From Streptomyces ambofaciens ATCC 23877 (GTDB taxonomy: Bacteria > Actinomycetota > Actinomycetes > Streptomycetales > Streptomycetaceae): a stretch of 64,000 bases of DNA. Positions 1 to 8,800 of the stretch are shown here, in pieces. The notes beneath the pieces were generated by a model that saw nothing but the letters and a program-made list of their open reading frames with translations, ran no database searches and was not told the DNA's origin. The stretch is from assembly GCF_001267885.1 (NCBI RefSeq), contig NZ_CP012382.1, positions 5,443,001 to 5,507,000 of the forward strand, given 5' to 3'. Numbering within the stretch: the stretch's first letter is position 1; each line of letters starts with the position of its first letter. Both the position numbers and the translations under genes were made by a program.

Positions 1-199
1 CTGACACGTGCCGAGGACACGGTCGGGCGGAGGGATTTGCGGATTGTCTGCAGAATCGGCCGTTGCGGAGGGGGTGGAACGGCCCTCGGAGAAGTCTGCG
101 TGGGGGAGTTGTGGTGGTTGGTGCCGTACGCGTACCCCGCCTGGCGCCGCGTAGGCTGGACGCGGTCCCTGCTTCCTGTATAGCTCCGTGAGGTGTCCT
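1..199. other. Upstream region without a gene
   Basis: I see no coding region here. The stretch should hold the promoter of the small gene that begins at 200. A TAGGCT hexamer at 152-157 resembles a -10 box, but I find no convincing -35 at 16-18 bases. The short palindrome GTACGCGTAC lies at 126-135. Confidence 0.4.
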
Positions 200-532
200 G
201 TGTCCCCGCGTCGCAACCGACCCAAGGGAGCCGGTTCGCCCGGCCGGAGCGCCGAGGACGACAGCTCCGGCCGCTACGGCGGCTGGCAGTCGGCGGAGAG
301 CTGGCGGGGCGAGGACTGGAGCGTACGGCACGTGGCGGGCGCGAGCGCGCAGGGGAAGTCGTACCGGTGCCCCGGCTGCGACCAGCTGATCCCGGACGGG
401 GTCCCGCACGTGGTGGCCTGGCCGGCCCACTCGGGCGTCGACGAACGGCGCCACTGGCACAAGGCCTGCTGGAACGCGAAGGACCGCCGCACCACACGGG
501 TGCAGCGGTCCCGGAACGCGCCGAGGTTCTGA
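200..532 (+). CDS. Small basic protein with CxxC...HxxxC zinc-finger-like motif
   Basis: This 110-residue protein has a basic, low-complexity N-terminal half. Its C-terminal half carries RCPGCDQLIPDG, then a histidine-containing stretch and RRHWHKACW. The Cys/Cys/His/Cys spacing suggests a small zinc-binding treble-clef or HNH-like fold, but no catalytic residues are obvious. Homologues in Streptomyces are often labelled ATP/GTP-binding protein; I see no P-loop that justifies that name. I chose the GTG at 200 over the in-frame GTG at 188 because GTGAGG at 188-193 gives a Shine-Dalgarno at proper distance. The gene is convergent with the ABC permease that ends at 539. Function unknown. Confidence 0.75.
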   Translation: MSPRRNRPKGAGSPGRSAEDDSSGRYGGWQSAESWRGEDWSVRHVAGASAQGKSYRCPGCDQLIPDGVPHVVAWPAHSGVDERRHWHKACWNAKDRRTTRVQRSRNAPRF

Positions 533-538
533 GCGCTC

Positions 539-1411
539 CTACACGTCCCGCTTCTCCAGCAGGGCGAAGGCGCCGGCGAACGCGACCGCGGTCACGCCGA
601 GCATGATCCACAGCGGGTCCCAGCCGGACGGGCCGGAGTCGGTGAGGGCGTTGGCGTAGAAGATGCTGAGCTGGTTCGGGATCGAGTACTCGAACAGCGC
701 CTGCTGCACGCTCTCCAGGGACGACGAGAACATGAAGAGCGCGACCACCAGGGGGGCGAGCACGGTCCCGATCATGATGGTGATGGCGCCCGCCGAGTGC
801 CGGATGACCGAGCCCATGGCGAGCGAGAGCAGCCCGAGCAGCGCGATGTAGAGCGCCACGCCCACGGTGGCCTTCAGCCACTCCCCGCCGTCGGGCGCGC
901 GGACGCCGCTGTCCTCCAGCAGCGCCACCTGCACGAGGGCCACGAGCGTGGCGGAGACCAGCGTCACGACGAAGGCCACCAGGAAGAAGACGATGGCCTT
1001 CGCGGCGAGCACCCGGCCGCGGTTGGGGCAGGCGACCATCGTGGTACGGACCATGCCGGTCCCGTACTCGGACGCGGTGGTCAGCACCCCGAGCGTGATG
1101 ATGCACATGCTGCCCAGGAGCAGGCCGAAGAAGCCGAGGCTCAGCGCGTTGTCACCGGTCTGGTCCGGCGAGGAACCGGCGACCACGAAGCCGGTCAGCA
1201 GACCGATGCCGACGACCAGGAAGACGAACACACCCATCGTCCACAGCGTCGAGCGCACCGACCGCATCTTCGTCCACTCGCAGGCGACCGCGTGCGCCAG
1301 GTGCGTACGGACCACCGGGATCGGCGACGTGTAGGCGGGGTACGGCGAGCCGGACGCCGCCGCCTGCCAGTCGGGTGCGGCCTGCGGCATCGGGGGCTGG
1401 GGCGTGCTCAT
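539..1411 (-). CDS. ABC-2 type transporter permease
   Basis: This 290-residue integral membrane protein has a Pro-rich cytoplasmic N-terminus (about 40 residues), the ABC-2 permease signature ACEWTKMRSVRSTLWT, and about six hydrophobic segments ending in LLEKRDV. It would form the membrane channel of an exporter with the ATPase encoded at 1408-2742. Its ATG overlaps the stop of that gene (ATGA, 1408-1411), so translation is probably coupled. It is paralogous to the permease at 2883-3659; both share the SEWTKIRSV/CEWTKMRSV start and the terminal KRD motif. Substrate is unknown; such two-component ABC-2 exporters often handle lipids, peptides or drugs. Confidence 0.92.
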   Translation of the reverse strand: MSTPQPPMPQAAPDWQAAASGSPYPAYTSPIPVVRTHLAHAVACEWTKMRSVRSTLWTMGVFVFLVVGIGLLTGFVVAGSSPDQTGDNALSLGFFGLLLGSMCIITLGVLTTASEYGTGMVRTTMVACPNRGRVLAAKAIVFFLVAFVVTLVSATLVALVQVALLEDSGVRAPDGGEWLKATVGVALYIALLGLLSLAMGSVIRHSAGAITIMIGTVLAPLVVALFMFSSSLESVQQALFEYSIPNQLSIFYANALTDSGPSGWDPLWIMLGVTAVAFAGAFALLEKRDV

Positions 1412-2742
1412 CGGGCGTCCTCGGGCTGGGTCGGGTCGGTGACGGGCGCGGGGGCGGGGGCGGGCGAGGGGGCGTCGCCCGGCGACGCGGGGGCGGGCGC
1501 CTGCGGGGCCGGCTGCGCCTGGGCGGCCTGATGTGCCTGCGGGGCGGGCGGGGTGTGCGAGGCCGGCTGTGCCTGCGGAGCCTGCGGGGCCGTGTACGGG
1601 TTGGCCGGCCGACCGGCCGGCGCCGCCCCCGGTGCGGCCGGTACCCCGTAGGGTCCCGCCGGGGCCTGCCCCGGCGCGCCCTGCGGCGCCGGGAAGGGCT
1701 GCACCCCCTGATGGGGCGGCGGCGGGGCGTACCAGCCGGGCTGGCCCTGTCCGGGCACCGGCATCGGCGGCTGCGCCCCGGGCGGCAGCGGCTGCTGGAG
1801 CCCGGCCCGCTGGTCGGCGGTCGACCGGTAGTCGACGGCGCCCTGCGTCATCCGCATGTAGGCCTCCTCCAGCGAGGCCTGGTGCGGCGACAGCTCCCAC
1901 AGCCGTACGTCGCTGTCGTGCGCGATGTCGCTGATCCGCGGGAGGGCCAGGCCGGTCACCCGCAGCCCGCCGTCCTGCTCGGGCATCACGTGCCCGCCCG
2001 CCTCGGTCAGCGCGGAGGTCAGCTTCTCGCGCAGCTGCGGGTCGGTGTCCGGGGTGCGCACGCGCGCGAAGTCGGCGGAGTTGGCCGAGATGAAGTCCTT
2101 CACGCTCATGTCGGAGAGCAGCTGGCCGCGCCCGATGACGATCAGGTGGTCGGCGGTGAGCGCCATCTCGCTCATCAGGTGCGAGGAGACGAAGACGGTG
2201 CGGCCCTCCGCCGCGAGCGCCTTCATCAGGTTGCGCACCCAGTGGATGCCCTCGGGGTCGAGGCCGTTGACCGGCTCGTCGAACAGCAGCACCTGCGGGT
2301 CGCCGAGCAGGGCGGCGGCGATGCCGAGCCGCTGGCCCATACCGAGGGAGAAGCCCTTGGAGCGCCGCTTGGCCACGTCCTGGAGCCCCACCACGCCGAG
2401 CACCTCGTCCACGCGCCGGGCCGGGATGCCCGAGAGCTGGGCCAGGCTCAGCAGGTGGTTGCGGGCGGAGCGGCCGCCGTGCACCGCCTTGGCGTCGAGC
2501 AGCGCACCGACCTGGCGGGGGGCGTTGGGCAGCTTGCGGTACGGGTGGCCCCCGATCGTCACGTGACCCGCCGTGGGGTTGTCCAGGCCGAGGATCATGC
2601 GCATCGTCGTCGACTTGCCCGACCCGTTGGGGCCGAGGAAGCCGGTGACGGCTCCGGGCCGCACCTGGAAGGACAGGTTGTACACAGCGGTCTTGTCGCC
2701 GTAGCGCTTGGTCAGGCCGACAGCCTCGATCATGCTCCGCAC
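1408..2742 (-). CDS. ABC transporter ATP-binding protein with Pro/Ala/Gln-rich tail
   Basis: The 444-residue protein is a DrrA-like ATPase: Walker A GPNGSGKST near residue 38-46, signature SLGMGQRLGIA, Walker B VLLFDEPVNGLDPEG and the switch histidine SSHLMSEM. After about residue 310 comes an unusual 130-residue tail of Pro, Ala, Gln and Gly that the neighbouring paralogue (3656-4627) lacks. The tail resembles a disordered linker; its role is unknown. Start is uncertain between GTG 2742 and ATG 2733; neither has a good ribosome binding site, and the paralogue shows the same GTG-xxx-xxx-ATG arrangement. Its partner permease is translationally coupled at 1411. Confidence 0.92.
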   Translation of the reverse strand: MRSMIEAVGLTKRYGDKTAVYNLSFQVRPGAVTGFLGPNGSGKSTTMRMILGLDNPTAGHVTIGGHPYRKLPNAPRQVGALLDAKAVHGGRSARNHLLSLAQLSGIPARRVDEVLGVVGLQDVAKRRSKGFSLGMGQRLGIAAALLGDPQVLLFDEPVNGLDPEGIHWVRNLMKALAAEGRTVFVSSHLMSEMALTADHLIVIGRGQLLSDMSVKDFISANSADFARVRTPDTDPQLREKLTSALTEAGGHVMPEQDGGLRVTGLALPRISDIAHDSDVRLWELSPHQASLEEAYMRMTQGAVDYRSTADQRAGLQQPLPPGAQPPMPVPGQGQPGWYAPPPPHQGVQPFPAPQGAPGQAPAGPYGVPAAPGAAPAGRPANPYTAPQAPQAQPASHTPPAPQAHQAAQAQPAPQAPAPASPGDAPSPAPAPAPVTDPTQPEDAR

Positions 2743-2786
2743 CCATCGAAAGGTTCAGGACAGCAGGGCACACGCCCCCGTAAGGG

Positions 2787-2822
2787 TTAGGAGGATATCG
2801 AGGCACTGACGGTTCCGTTCAA
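2787..2822 (-). promoter_or_regulatory. Probable promoter of the first ABC cassette
   Basis: Read on the minus strand, TTGAAC (2822-2817) is followed after 17 bases by GATATC (2799-2794), a good housekeeping-sigma match. The expected transcription start near 2787 would leave a leader of about 45 bases before the ATPase gene. This suggests that the cassette can be expressed separately from the second cassette upstream. Confidence 0.5.
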
Positions 2823-2882
2823 GCCGGGGCAAAATCCGACCCCGTACGAAACCCCTCGACAGGCGTCCGCCGCCCCCTCTTC

Positions 2883-3659
2883 CTAGGCGTCGCGTCGCTT
2901 CAGCACCAGGTAGCCGCCGACGAGCGCGGCGATCACCCACAGCACCATGATCCCGAGGCCGCCCCACGGGCCGTACGGCACGTCGTCGTCGATCGGCGTC
3001 ACCACCTGCATGATCTTGCTGCCGGCCTGGTCGGGCAGGAACCGGCCGACCTTCTCCGTGGCGGGGACGTTGCCCAGGATGTTGGAGATCAGGAAGAAGA
3101 ACGGCATCAGGATGCCCAGCGACAGCATCGGCGAGCGCAGCATCGCGGCGACGCCCATCGAGAACAGGGCGATGAGCGTCATGTACAGCCCGCCGCCGAT
3201 CACCGCGCGCAGCACACCCGGGTCGCCGATCGACGCCTTGAGATCACCGAGCATCATCTGCCCGAGGAAGAAGGTGGCGAAGCTGGTGATCATGCTGACG
3301 ACCAGCGCCAGTGCGGTGGCCACCGCGATCTTGCTGAACAGGAAGAGACCGCGGCGCGGCACGGCGGCCAGCGAGGTGCGGATCATGCCCGAGCTGTACT
3401 CGTTCGCCACGACCAGCACGCCGAAGACGATCATCGCGAGCTGACCGAGGCTCGTCCCGGCGAAGCTGATGAAGGTGGGGTCGAAGGTGAGCTGGTCCTC
3501 CCGGCCCATGTTGTCGAACTCGCTCTTCGACAGCGCCGAGATCAGCATGCCGAGGGCGATGGTGACGACCACGGCGAGGCCCAGCGTCCACACGGTGGAC
3601 GCGACCGACCGGATCTTGGTCCACTCGGACCGGACGACCTGTGTCGCCGCCATGCTCAT
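2883..3659 (-). CDS. ABC-2 type transporter permease
   Basis: This 258-residue membrane protein starts with VVRSEWTKIRSVASTVWTLG and has about six transmembrane segments ending in LVLKRRDA. It is the channel partner of the ATPase at 3656-4627. I start it at the ATG at 3659, which overlaps the ATPase stop (ATGA, 3656-3659) and is preceded by GGAGGAAGGG, rather than at the longer in-frame start at 3683. It is a paralogue of the permease at 539-1411, so the region carries a tandem duplication of a two-gene exporter. Confidence 0.92.
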   Translation of the reverse strand: MSMAATQVVRSEWTKIRSVASTVWTLGLAVVVTIALGMLISALSKSEFDNMGREDQLTFDPTFISFAGTSLGQLAMIVFGVLVVANEYSSGMIRTSLAAVPRRGLFLFSKIAVATALALVVSMITSFATFFLGQMMLGDLKASIGDPGVLRAVIGGGLYMTLIALFSMGVAAMLRSPMLSLGILMPFFFLISNILGNVPATEKVGRFLPDQAGSKIMQVVTPIDDDVPYGPWGGLGIMVLWVIAALVGGYLVLKRRDA

Positions 3660-4627
3660 CCCTTCCTCCAGTCGCTGCCCCACTGTTGCTGCGGCACCGG
3701 GCCGGGCGGCTGCCCGTCGTGCGCGTGGTACTCCACCGACTCCGCGGTCAGCTGCATGAACGCCTCCTCCAGCGAGGCCCGCTGCGGGCTCAGCTCGTGC
3801 AGCACCAGCTGGTGCCGCGCCGCCAGCTCACCGATGGCCTCCGCCTTGTCGCCGTCCACCTCCAGGACCTCGGCGCCGCTCTCGACGACGGCGATGCCCT
3901 CGCCGTGCAGTACGTCGAGCAGCCGCTCGCGCTGCGGCGTGCGGATCCGGACGTAGCTGCGCGAGTTCTCCGCGATGAACTCCGCCATCGAGGTGTCCGC
4001 CAGCAACCGGCCCTGACCGATGACCACCAGATGATCCGCCGTCAGCGCCATCTCACTCATCAGATGGGAGGAGACGAAGACCGTACGGCCCTGGGAGGCC
4101 AGGGTCTTCATCAGATTGCGGATCCAGTGGATGCCCTCGGGGTCGAGCCCGTTGACCGGCTCGTCGAACATCAGGATGCGCGGGTCGCCGAGCAGCGCGC
4201 CGGCGATGCCGAGCCGCTGGCCCATGCCCAGGGAGAAGCCCTTGGTCTTCTTCCGGGCGACCGCGGTGAGCCCGACCGTGTCCAGCACCTCGCGCACCCG
4301 GCGCTCCGGGATGCCGTTGCTCTGCGCGAGCCACAGCAGGTGGTTGTGGGCGCTGCGCCCGCCGTGCCAGGCCTTGGCCTCCAGGAGCGCGCCGATGTAC
4401 GTCAACGGGTCCTGGAGCTGGTGGTAGTGCTTGCCGTCGATCCGGACGTCCCCCGCGGTGGGACGGTCGAGGCCCAGCACCATCCGCATGGTCGTCGACT
4501 TGCCCGCACCGTTGGGGCCGAGGAAGCCCGTGATGATGCCGGGTCTGACGGTGAAGGAGAGATTGTTGACCGCCACCTTCTCGCCGTACCGCTTGGTCAG
4601 CCCCTCGAGCTCGATCATGGCGCCCAC
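3656..4627 (-). CDS. ABC transporter ATP-binding protein
   Basis: The 323-residue DrrA-like ATPase has Walker A GPNGAGKST, signature SLGMGQRLGIA, Walker B ILMFDEPVNGLDPEG and SSHLMSEM. It is close to the ATPase at 1408-2742 over the first ~300 residues but ends in a short hydrophilic tail. It heads the second exporter cassette and is coupled to the permease at 3659. Start GTG 4627 has no clear Shine-Dalgarno; ATG 4618 (MIELEGLTKRYG) is the alternative. The duplicated cassettes may form two separate exporters or one heteromeric exporter. Confidence 0.92.
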   Translation of the reverse strand: MGAMIELEGLTKRYGEKVAVNNLSFTVRPGIITGFLGPNGAGKSTTMRMVLGLDRPTAGDVRIDGKHYHQLQDPLTYIGALLEAKAWHGGRSAHNHLLWLAQSNGIPERRVREVLDTVGLTAVARKKTKGFSLGMGQRLGIAGALLGDPRILMFDEPVNGLDPEGIHWIRNLMKTLASQGRTVFVSSHLMSEMALTADHLVVIGQGRLLADTSMAEFIAENSRSYVRIRTPQRERLLDVLHGEGIAVVESGAEVLEVDGDKAEAIGELAARHQLVLHELSPQRASLEEAFMQLTAESVEYHAHDGQPPGPVPQQQWGSDWRKG

Positions 4628-4716
4628 GCTAGAACGTGACGAAGCCCTCTGCCACCCCAGTGACAGAAGGCCTCGTCCTTGTTACGCGGTTGTTCGGCCG
4701 GCGGACGTCCGGCGCG

Positions 4717-5652
4717 TCAGCGGGACTGCTGGGCCGGCACCCCGCGGGAGACCGACTCGTCCTCGGCCGGCGTACCGGCGGCGGCCACCGCGGCACCCGT
4801 GAGGGTCGCCAGCATCTCGCGCACGTTGGTGAGCTGCGCGTTGATGGAGTCGCGGCGGTTGGTGAGGGCGGCGAGCTCGCGCTCCGACTCCGAACGGATC
4901 CGGTCCGCCTTGGCGTTGGCGTCGGCCACGATGTCCTCGGCCTGGCGCTGGGCCGTCTCGACGGTCTGGCGGGCGCGGCGCTCGGCGTCCGTGCGCAGCT
5001 TCTCCGCCTCCAGACGCAGCTGCTCCGCGCGGTGCTCGATCTCCGCGAGACGCTTCTCGGCCTTGGCCTGACGGGAGGCCAGGTCGCGCTCGGACTGCTC
5101 GCGGCGCTTGGCGAGGTTCGTCTCGAAGTCGGCGGCGGCCTGCGCGGCCTTGGCGCGGGTCTCCTCGAAGAGGGCGTCCGCCTCCTCACGCTTGGACTGC
5201 GCGTCCTTCTGCGCCTCGGAACGCAGCTGCGAGGCGTCGCTCTTGGCCTTCTCGACGATCCGGACGCCCTCGTCCTCGGCCTTGGCCTTGCGCTCCGACG
5301 CGTACGACTCGGCGTCGTTGCGCACCTGCTGAGCGGCCGACTCGGCGAGCTCCCGGTGCTGCTCGGCCGCGCGCCGGGCCTCCTCGCGCAGGTCCTTCGC
5401 CTCTTCCTCGGCGAGCCGCAGGATCTTCTCGACCCGCGCACCGAGACCGGCGTACGACGGCTCGGCGTCGTTGACCTGGGCCTGGGCGTTCTGGGTTTCG
5501 AGGTGGAGCTCCTCGATGCGCTTTTCCAGAGCGGTGATGCGGGCGAGAGCGCTGTCACGGTCGGAGACGAGCTTGGAGATACGTTCGTCCACCTGAGCGC
5601 GGTCGTACCCACGCCGCACAAGCTCGAAGCCGTAGGGGGAAGTGTCGCTCAT
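4717..5652 (-). CDS. filP: FilP, filament-forming coiled-coil cytoskeletal protein
   Basis: The 311-residue protein opens with the DivIVA-like segment SPYGFELVRRGYDRAQVDERI, followed by a long Ala/Glu/Arg-rich coiled coil and a short Pro/Glu tail. This matches FilP, which in Streptomyces self-assembles into intermediate-filament-like networks behind hyphal tips, gives the hypha stiffness and interacts with DivIVA and Scy (family knowledge). I place the start at ATG 5652, behind ACAGGAAC; a longer frame to 5802 runs back through the promoter and is not credible. The gene lies directly downstream of scy on the same strand, with 207 bases between them that contain candidate WhiA-type sites. Confidence 0.93.
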   Translation of the reverse strand: MSDTSPYGFELVRRGYDRAQVDERISKLVSDRDSALARITALEKRIEELHLETQNAQAQVNDAEPSYAGLGARVEKILRLAEEEAKDLREEARRAAEQHRELAESAAQQVRNDAESYASERKAKAEDEGVRIVEKAKSDASQLRSEAQKDAQSKREEADALFEETRAKAAQAAADFETNLAKRREQSERDLASRQAKAEKRLAEIEHRAEQLRLEAEKLRTDAERRARQTVETAQRQAEDIVADANAKADRIRSESERELAALTNRRDSINAQLTNVREMLATLTGAAVAAAGTPAEDESVSRGVPAQQSR

Positions 5653-5713
5653 GGGGTTCCTGTCGAAAGAGACCGGGTGAGGTGATAGAGGGAATCCTAG
5701 GCGCCAATGCGGT

Positions 5714-5754
5714 GTGTCATCGAGCGGATGCGCGTTTGATACGGAGAATGACAC
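5714..5754. promoter_or_regulatory. Inverted GACAC-containing repeat upstream of filP
   Basis: The arms GTGTCAT (5714-5720) and ATGACAC (5748-5754) are perfect inverted repeats separated by 27 bases, 62-102 bases upstream of the filP start. Each contains GACAC, the core recognised by the sporulation regulator WhiA. I recall filP as a reported direct WhiA target in S. venezuelae. Confidence 0.45.
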
Positions 5755-5859
5755 CTCTTTTGAGTGGCTGACCCACGGAAGGCTTGCCAAAGTTCTGGTC
5801 AAGGGTTCGCGCGGTGTTCAGCCAAAGATCTCCAGCAGACACGCAATCCGCCGCGGACG

Positions 5860-8800
5860 CTAGCCGTCTGACGACTTGCCACCCGAACGGGGAGCGCCCA
5901 CCGTCGCGCCGGCCTTCACCCCGCCGTCCTTGCCGCCGGCCGTCGGCGCCTCGAAGGACTCCAGGGCCTCCAGCACGTCCTGCACCCGTGAGATCTCGGC
6001 GTTGATGTCCTCGCGGCGCCGCACCAGGGTCTCCAGTTCGCGCTTGCCCTCCTCGACGGTGGCCCGGGCTTCCCGGACCGCCTCCGCCTTCAGCTCCTCG
6101 GCCTCCCGGACCAGCGTGGCCTTCTTCTGCTCGGCCTCCTTGAGCAGGCCCTCGGCCTTCTTGACGGCGGCGATGCGCACCTTGCCGGCCTCGGAGTTGG
6201 CCTCCGACACCAGCTCCTTGGCCTTCGCCTCCGCCTTGGCGAGCTGCTCCTCGGCGGCCTTGACGAGCGCGTCGCAGCGGTCGCCGGCCGACTTCATCGT
6301 CTCGGCGGCCTCGCGCCGGGCCCGCTGGTGCAGCTCCTCGATCTCGGAGGTGAGCCGCTCGCGCAGCTCCTCCGCGCGCTCCCTGATGGCCGTCGCGTCC
6401 CGGCGGGCGCCGACGAGCAGCTCGTCCGCGTCCGTGCGGGCCTTCTCCACCCGGGTGTTGCCCTCGACCGTCGCCTCCGAGACGATCCGCTCCGCTTCCG
6501 AACGGGCCGCGCCGACCATCGTGTCGGCCTGCGACTCGGCGTCCGCGGTGGTCTTCTGCGCCTGCTGCTGCGCCTCGGTGAGCAGCTTGTCGGCCTCAGC
6601 CGTGGTCTCCGTGATGAGCGTGTCGACCTGCTCCGCCGCCTCCGAGCGCCGCTTGTTCGCGTCCTGGCGGGCCTCGTCGAGGGTCCGCTCGGCCTCCTCG
6701 CGGGCGGCCGTGGTGACCCGCTCGGCCTCCGCCGCCGCCTCGGCCCTGACCCGCTCGGCCTCCGTGCGGATCCGCTCGGCGTGCTGCTGGGCGGAGCCGA
6801 CCGTCTCGGCGGCCTCGGCCCGCAGCCGCTCCGCCTCCCCGGTGGCGTCCGAGAGCAGCTGCTCCGCGCGGGCACCCGCCTCGGCCCGTACCCGGTCGGC
6901 CTCGGCGACCGTCTCCGCGGTGAGCCGCTCCGCCTCCGAGAGCGCCTCGGCCCGTACCCGCTCGGCCTCGTTCGCCGCCTCGGTACGGACGCGCTCCGCC
7001 TCCGCGACCGTCTCCGTACGGATCCGGTCGGTCTCCGCCGCCGTCTCCGTGGTGAGCCGCTCCGCCTCGGAACGCGCCTCGGTGATGAGGGTGTCCGCCT
7101 GCGTCGCCGCGTCCGACCGGATGCGGTTGGCGTCCTCGCGGGCGTCCGCCCGGGTCCGGGACGCGGCCTGCTCCGCCTCGGCGATCGCGTCGGAGGCCTC
7201 CGTACGCACCCGCTGGGCGTGCTCGGAGACATCGGTGCGGATGCGGTCGGCCTCCGTGATGGCCTCGGACACCGTCCGCTCGGCCAGCGCCTTGGCGGCC
7301 TCCGCCTCGTCCCGCGCCTCGCGCCGCAGCCGACCGGCGTCCTCGCTCGCACGCTCCCGCTCCGCGTAGGCGTCGGAACGGACCCGGTCCGCCTCCTCCT
7401 CGGCCTCGCGCCGGGTGCGCTCCGCCGCGTGCTCGGCGGCGCTGCGCAGCCCGGTGATCTCCTCCTGCGCCTGCTCGTGCAGCCCGGCGACCGACTCCCG
7501 CACCTGCTGCGCGTGCTGTTCGGCGGCCGACACCATCTCGGTCGCGCGCCGGTCGGCCTCCTCGACCAGCCGGACCGCCTCGGCCTGGGCCTCCTCCACG
7601 CGCTTGCGCGCCGAGGCCAGCAGCTCCTCGCTCTGCTCGCGGGCCCGCTCGCGCTCCTGGTCGGCCTCCTGCCGGGCGGAACCCAGCGTCTCCTCGGCCT
7701 CACGGCGGCGCCGGGCGGCCTCCTCCTGCGCGGCGGCCAGCGTCTCCGACGCCTCGGCGGCGATGCGCTCGGCGGCGGTCTGCGCCTCCGCGCGTACCCG
7801 GTCGGCGCTCTCCTGGGCCTCCGACTTCAGCCGCTCGGCCTCGTTCGACGCCTCCGACCTGAGGCGTACGGCGACGGCCTCACCCTCCGCGCGGGAGGCG
7901 GAGGCGTCCGCGGCGGCCTCGGTGCGCAGCCGCTCGGCCTCCGTCTCGGCCTGCTGCTGGAGCGTACGGATGCGCTCCGCGGCCTCCGCGCGCAGCCGCT
8001 CGCTCTCCTCCGCGGCCTCGCGGCGGATCCGCTCGCCCTCCTCACGGGCCTCGGTCAGCGCCTGCTCGGCGGCACCGCGGCGCTCCTCGGCCTCGGTCTG
8101 GAGCCGCATCAGCTCCTCGGCGGCCTCCGCCTGCCGGGCCTCGACGGCGCGCTCGGTCTCCTCGCGCAGCTCGCGGGCGGCCCGCTCGGCCTCCGCCTGG
8201 AGCTCCTCCACGCGCTGGGCGGCCTCCGCGCGGTGCCGCTCGGCCTCCGCGCGGGTGCGCTCCAGGGTCTCCTCGGCCTGCCGGCGCAGGGTCGTCGCCC
8301 GCTCGATGGCCTCGGTGCGGACCTTCTCGCTGTCGGCCGTCGCGCTCTGCCGGAGCTCGTCCGCGTCCGCCTTGGCCTTGGCGAGCAGCTCCTCGGCGGT
8401 CTTCGCCGCCTCCTCGATCTGCGCCACGGCCTCCTTGCGGGCCTCGGCGCGGATCTTCTCGCCCTCGGCGACGGCGTCGGCGCGCAGCTGCTCGGCCTCG
8501 CCCCGCAGCCGGCGGGCCTCCTCCTGGAGCTCGACCGTCTTGGCGCGGTACTCCTTGGTGTCGTCCTTCGCCGCGCCCTTGAGCTGCTCGGCGATGTCGT
8601 GCGCCTCGGCGCGCAGCCGGTCCGCCTCGGCCTCGGCCTCGGTGCGGATCCGCTCGGCCTCCTCGGTGGCGGCCTTGGTGGTGCGCTTGGCGTCCTCCGA
8701 CGCCTTGTTCAGCACGTCCTCGGCGGTCTTGGCGGCCTTGGACAGCTGGGTGGCCGATTCCTCGGCGGTGAGCGTGCGGGCCTTCTCCGCGGCCTCGGCG

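Noticed and set aside
126..135. GTACGCGTAC palindrome
   Set aside because: A ten-base palindrome of this composition is expected by chance in a GC-rich genome, and it has no clear promoter context.
539..2806. 755-codon minus-strand open frame
   Set aside because: Only its last 290 codons are the ABC permease; the rest is a Pro/Arg/Gly-rich shadow of the overlapping ATPase gene.
5653..5802. Longer FilP start
   Set aside because: The extra 50 residues lack coding character, the region holds the promoter, and the conserved N-terminus begins at 5652.
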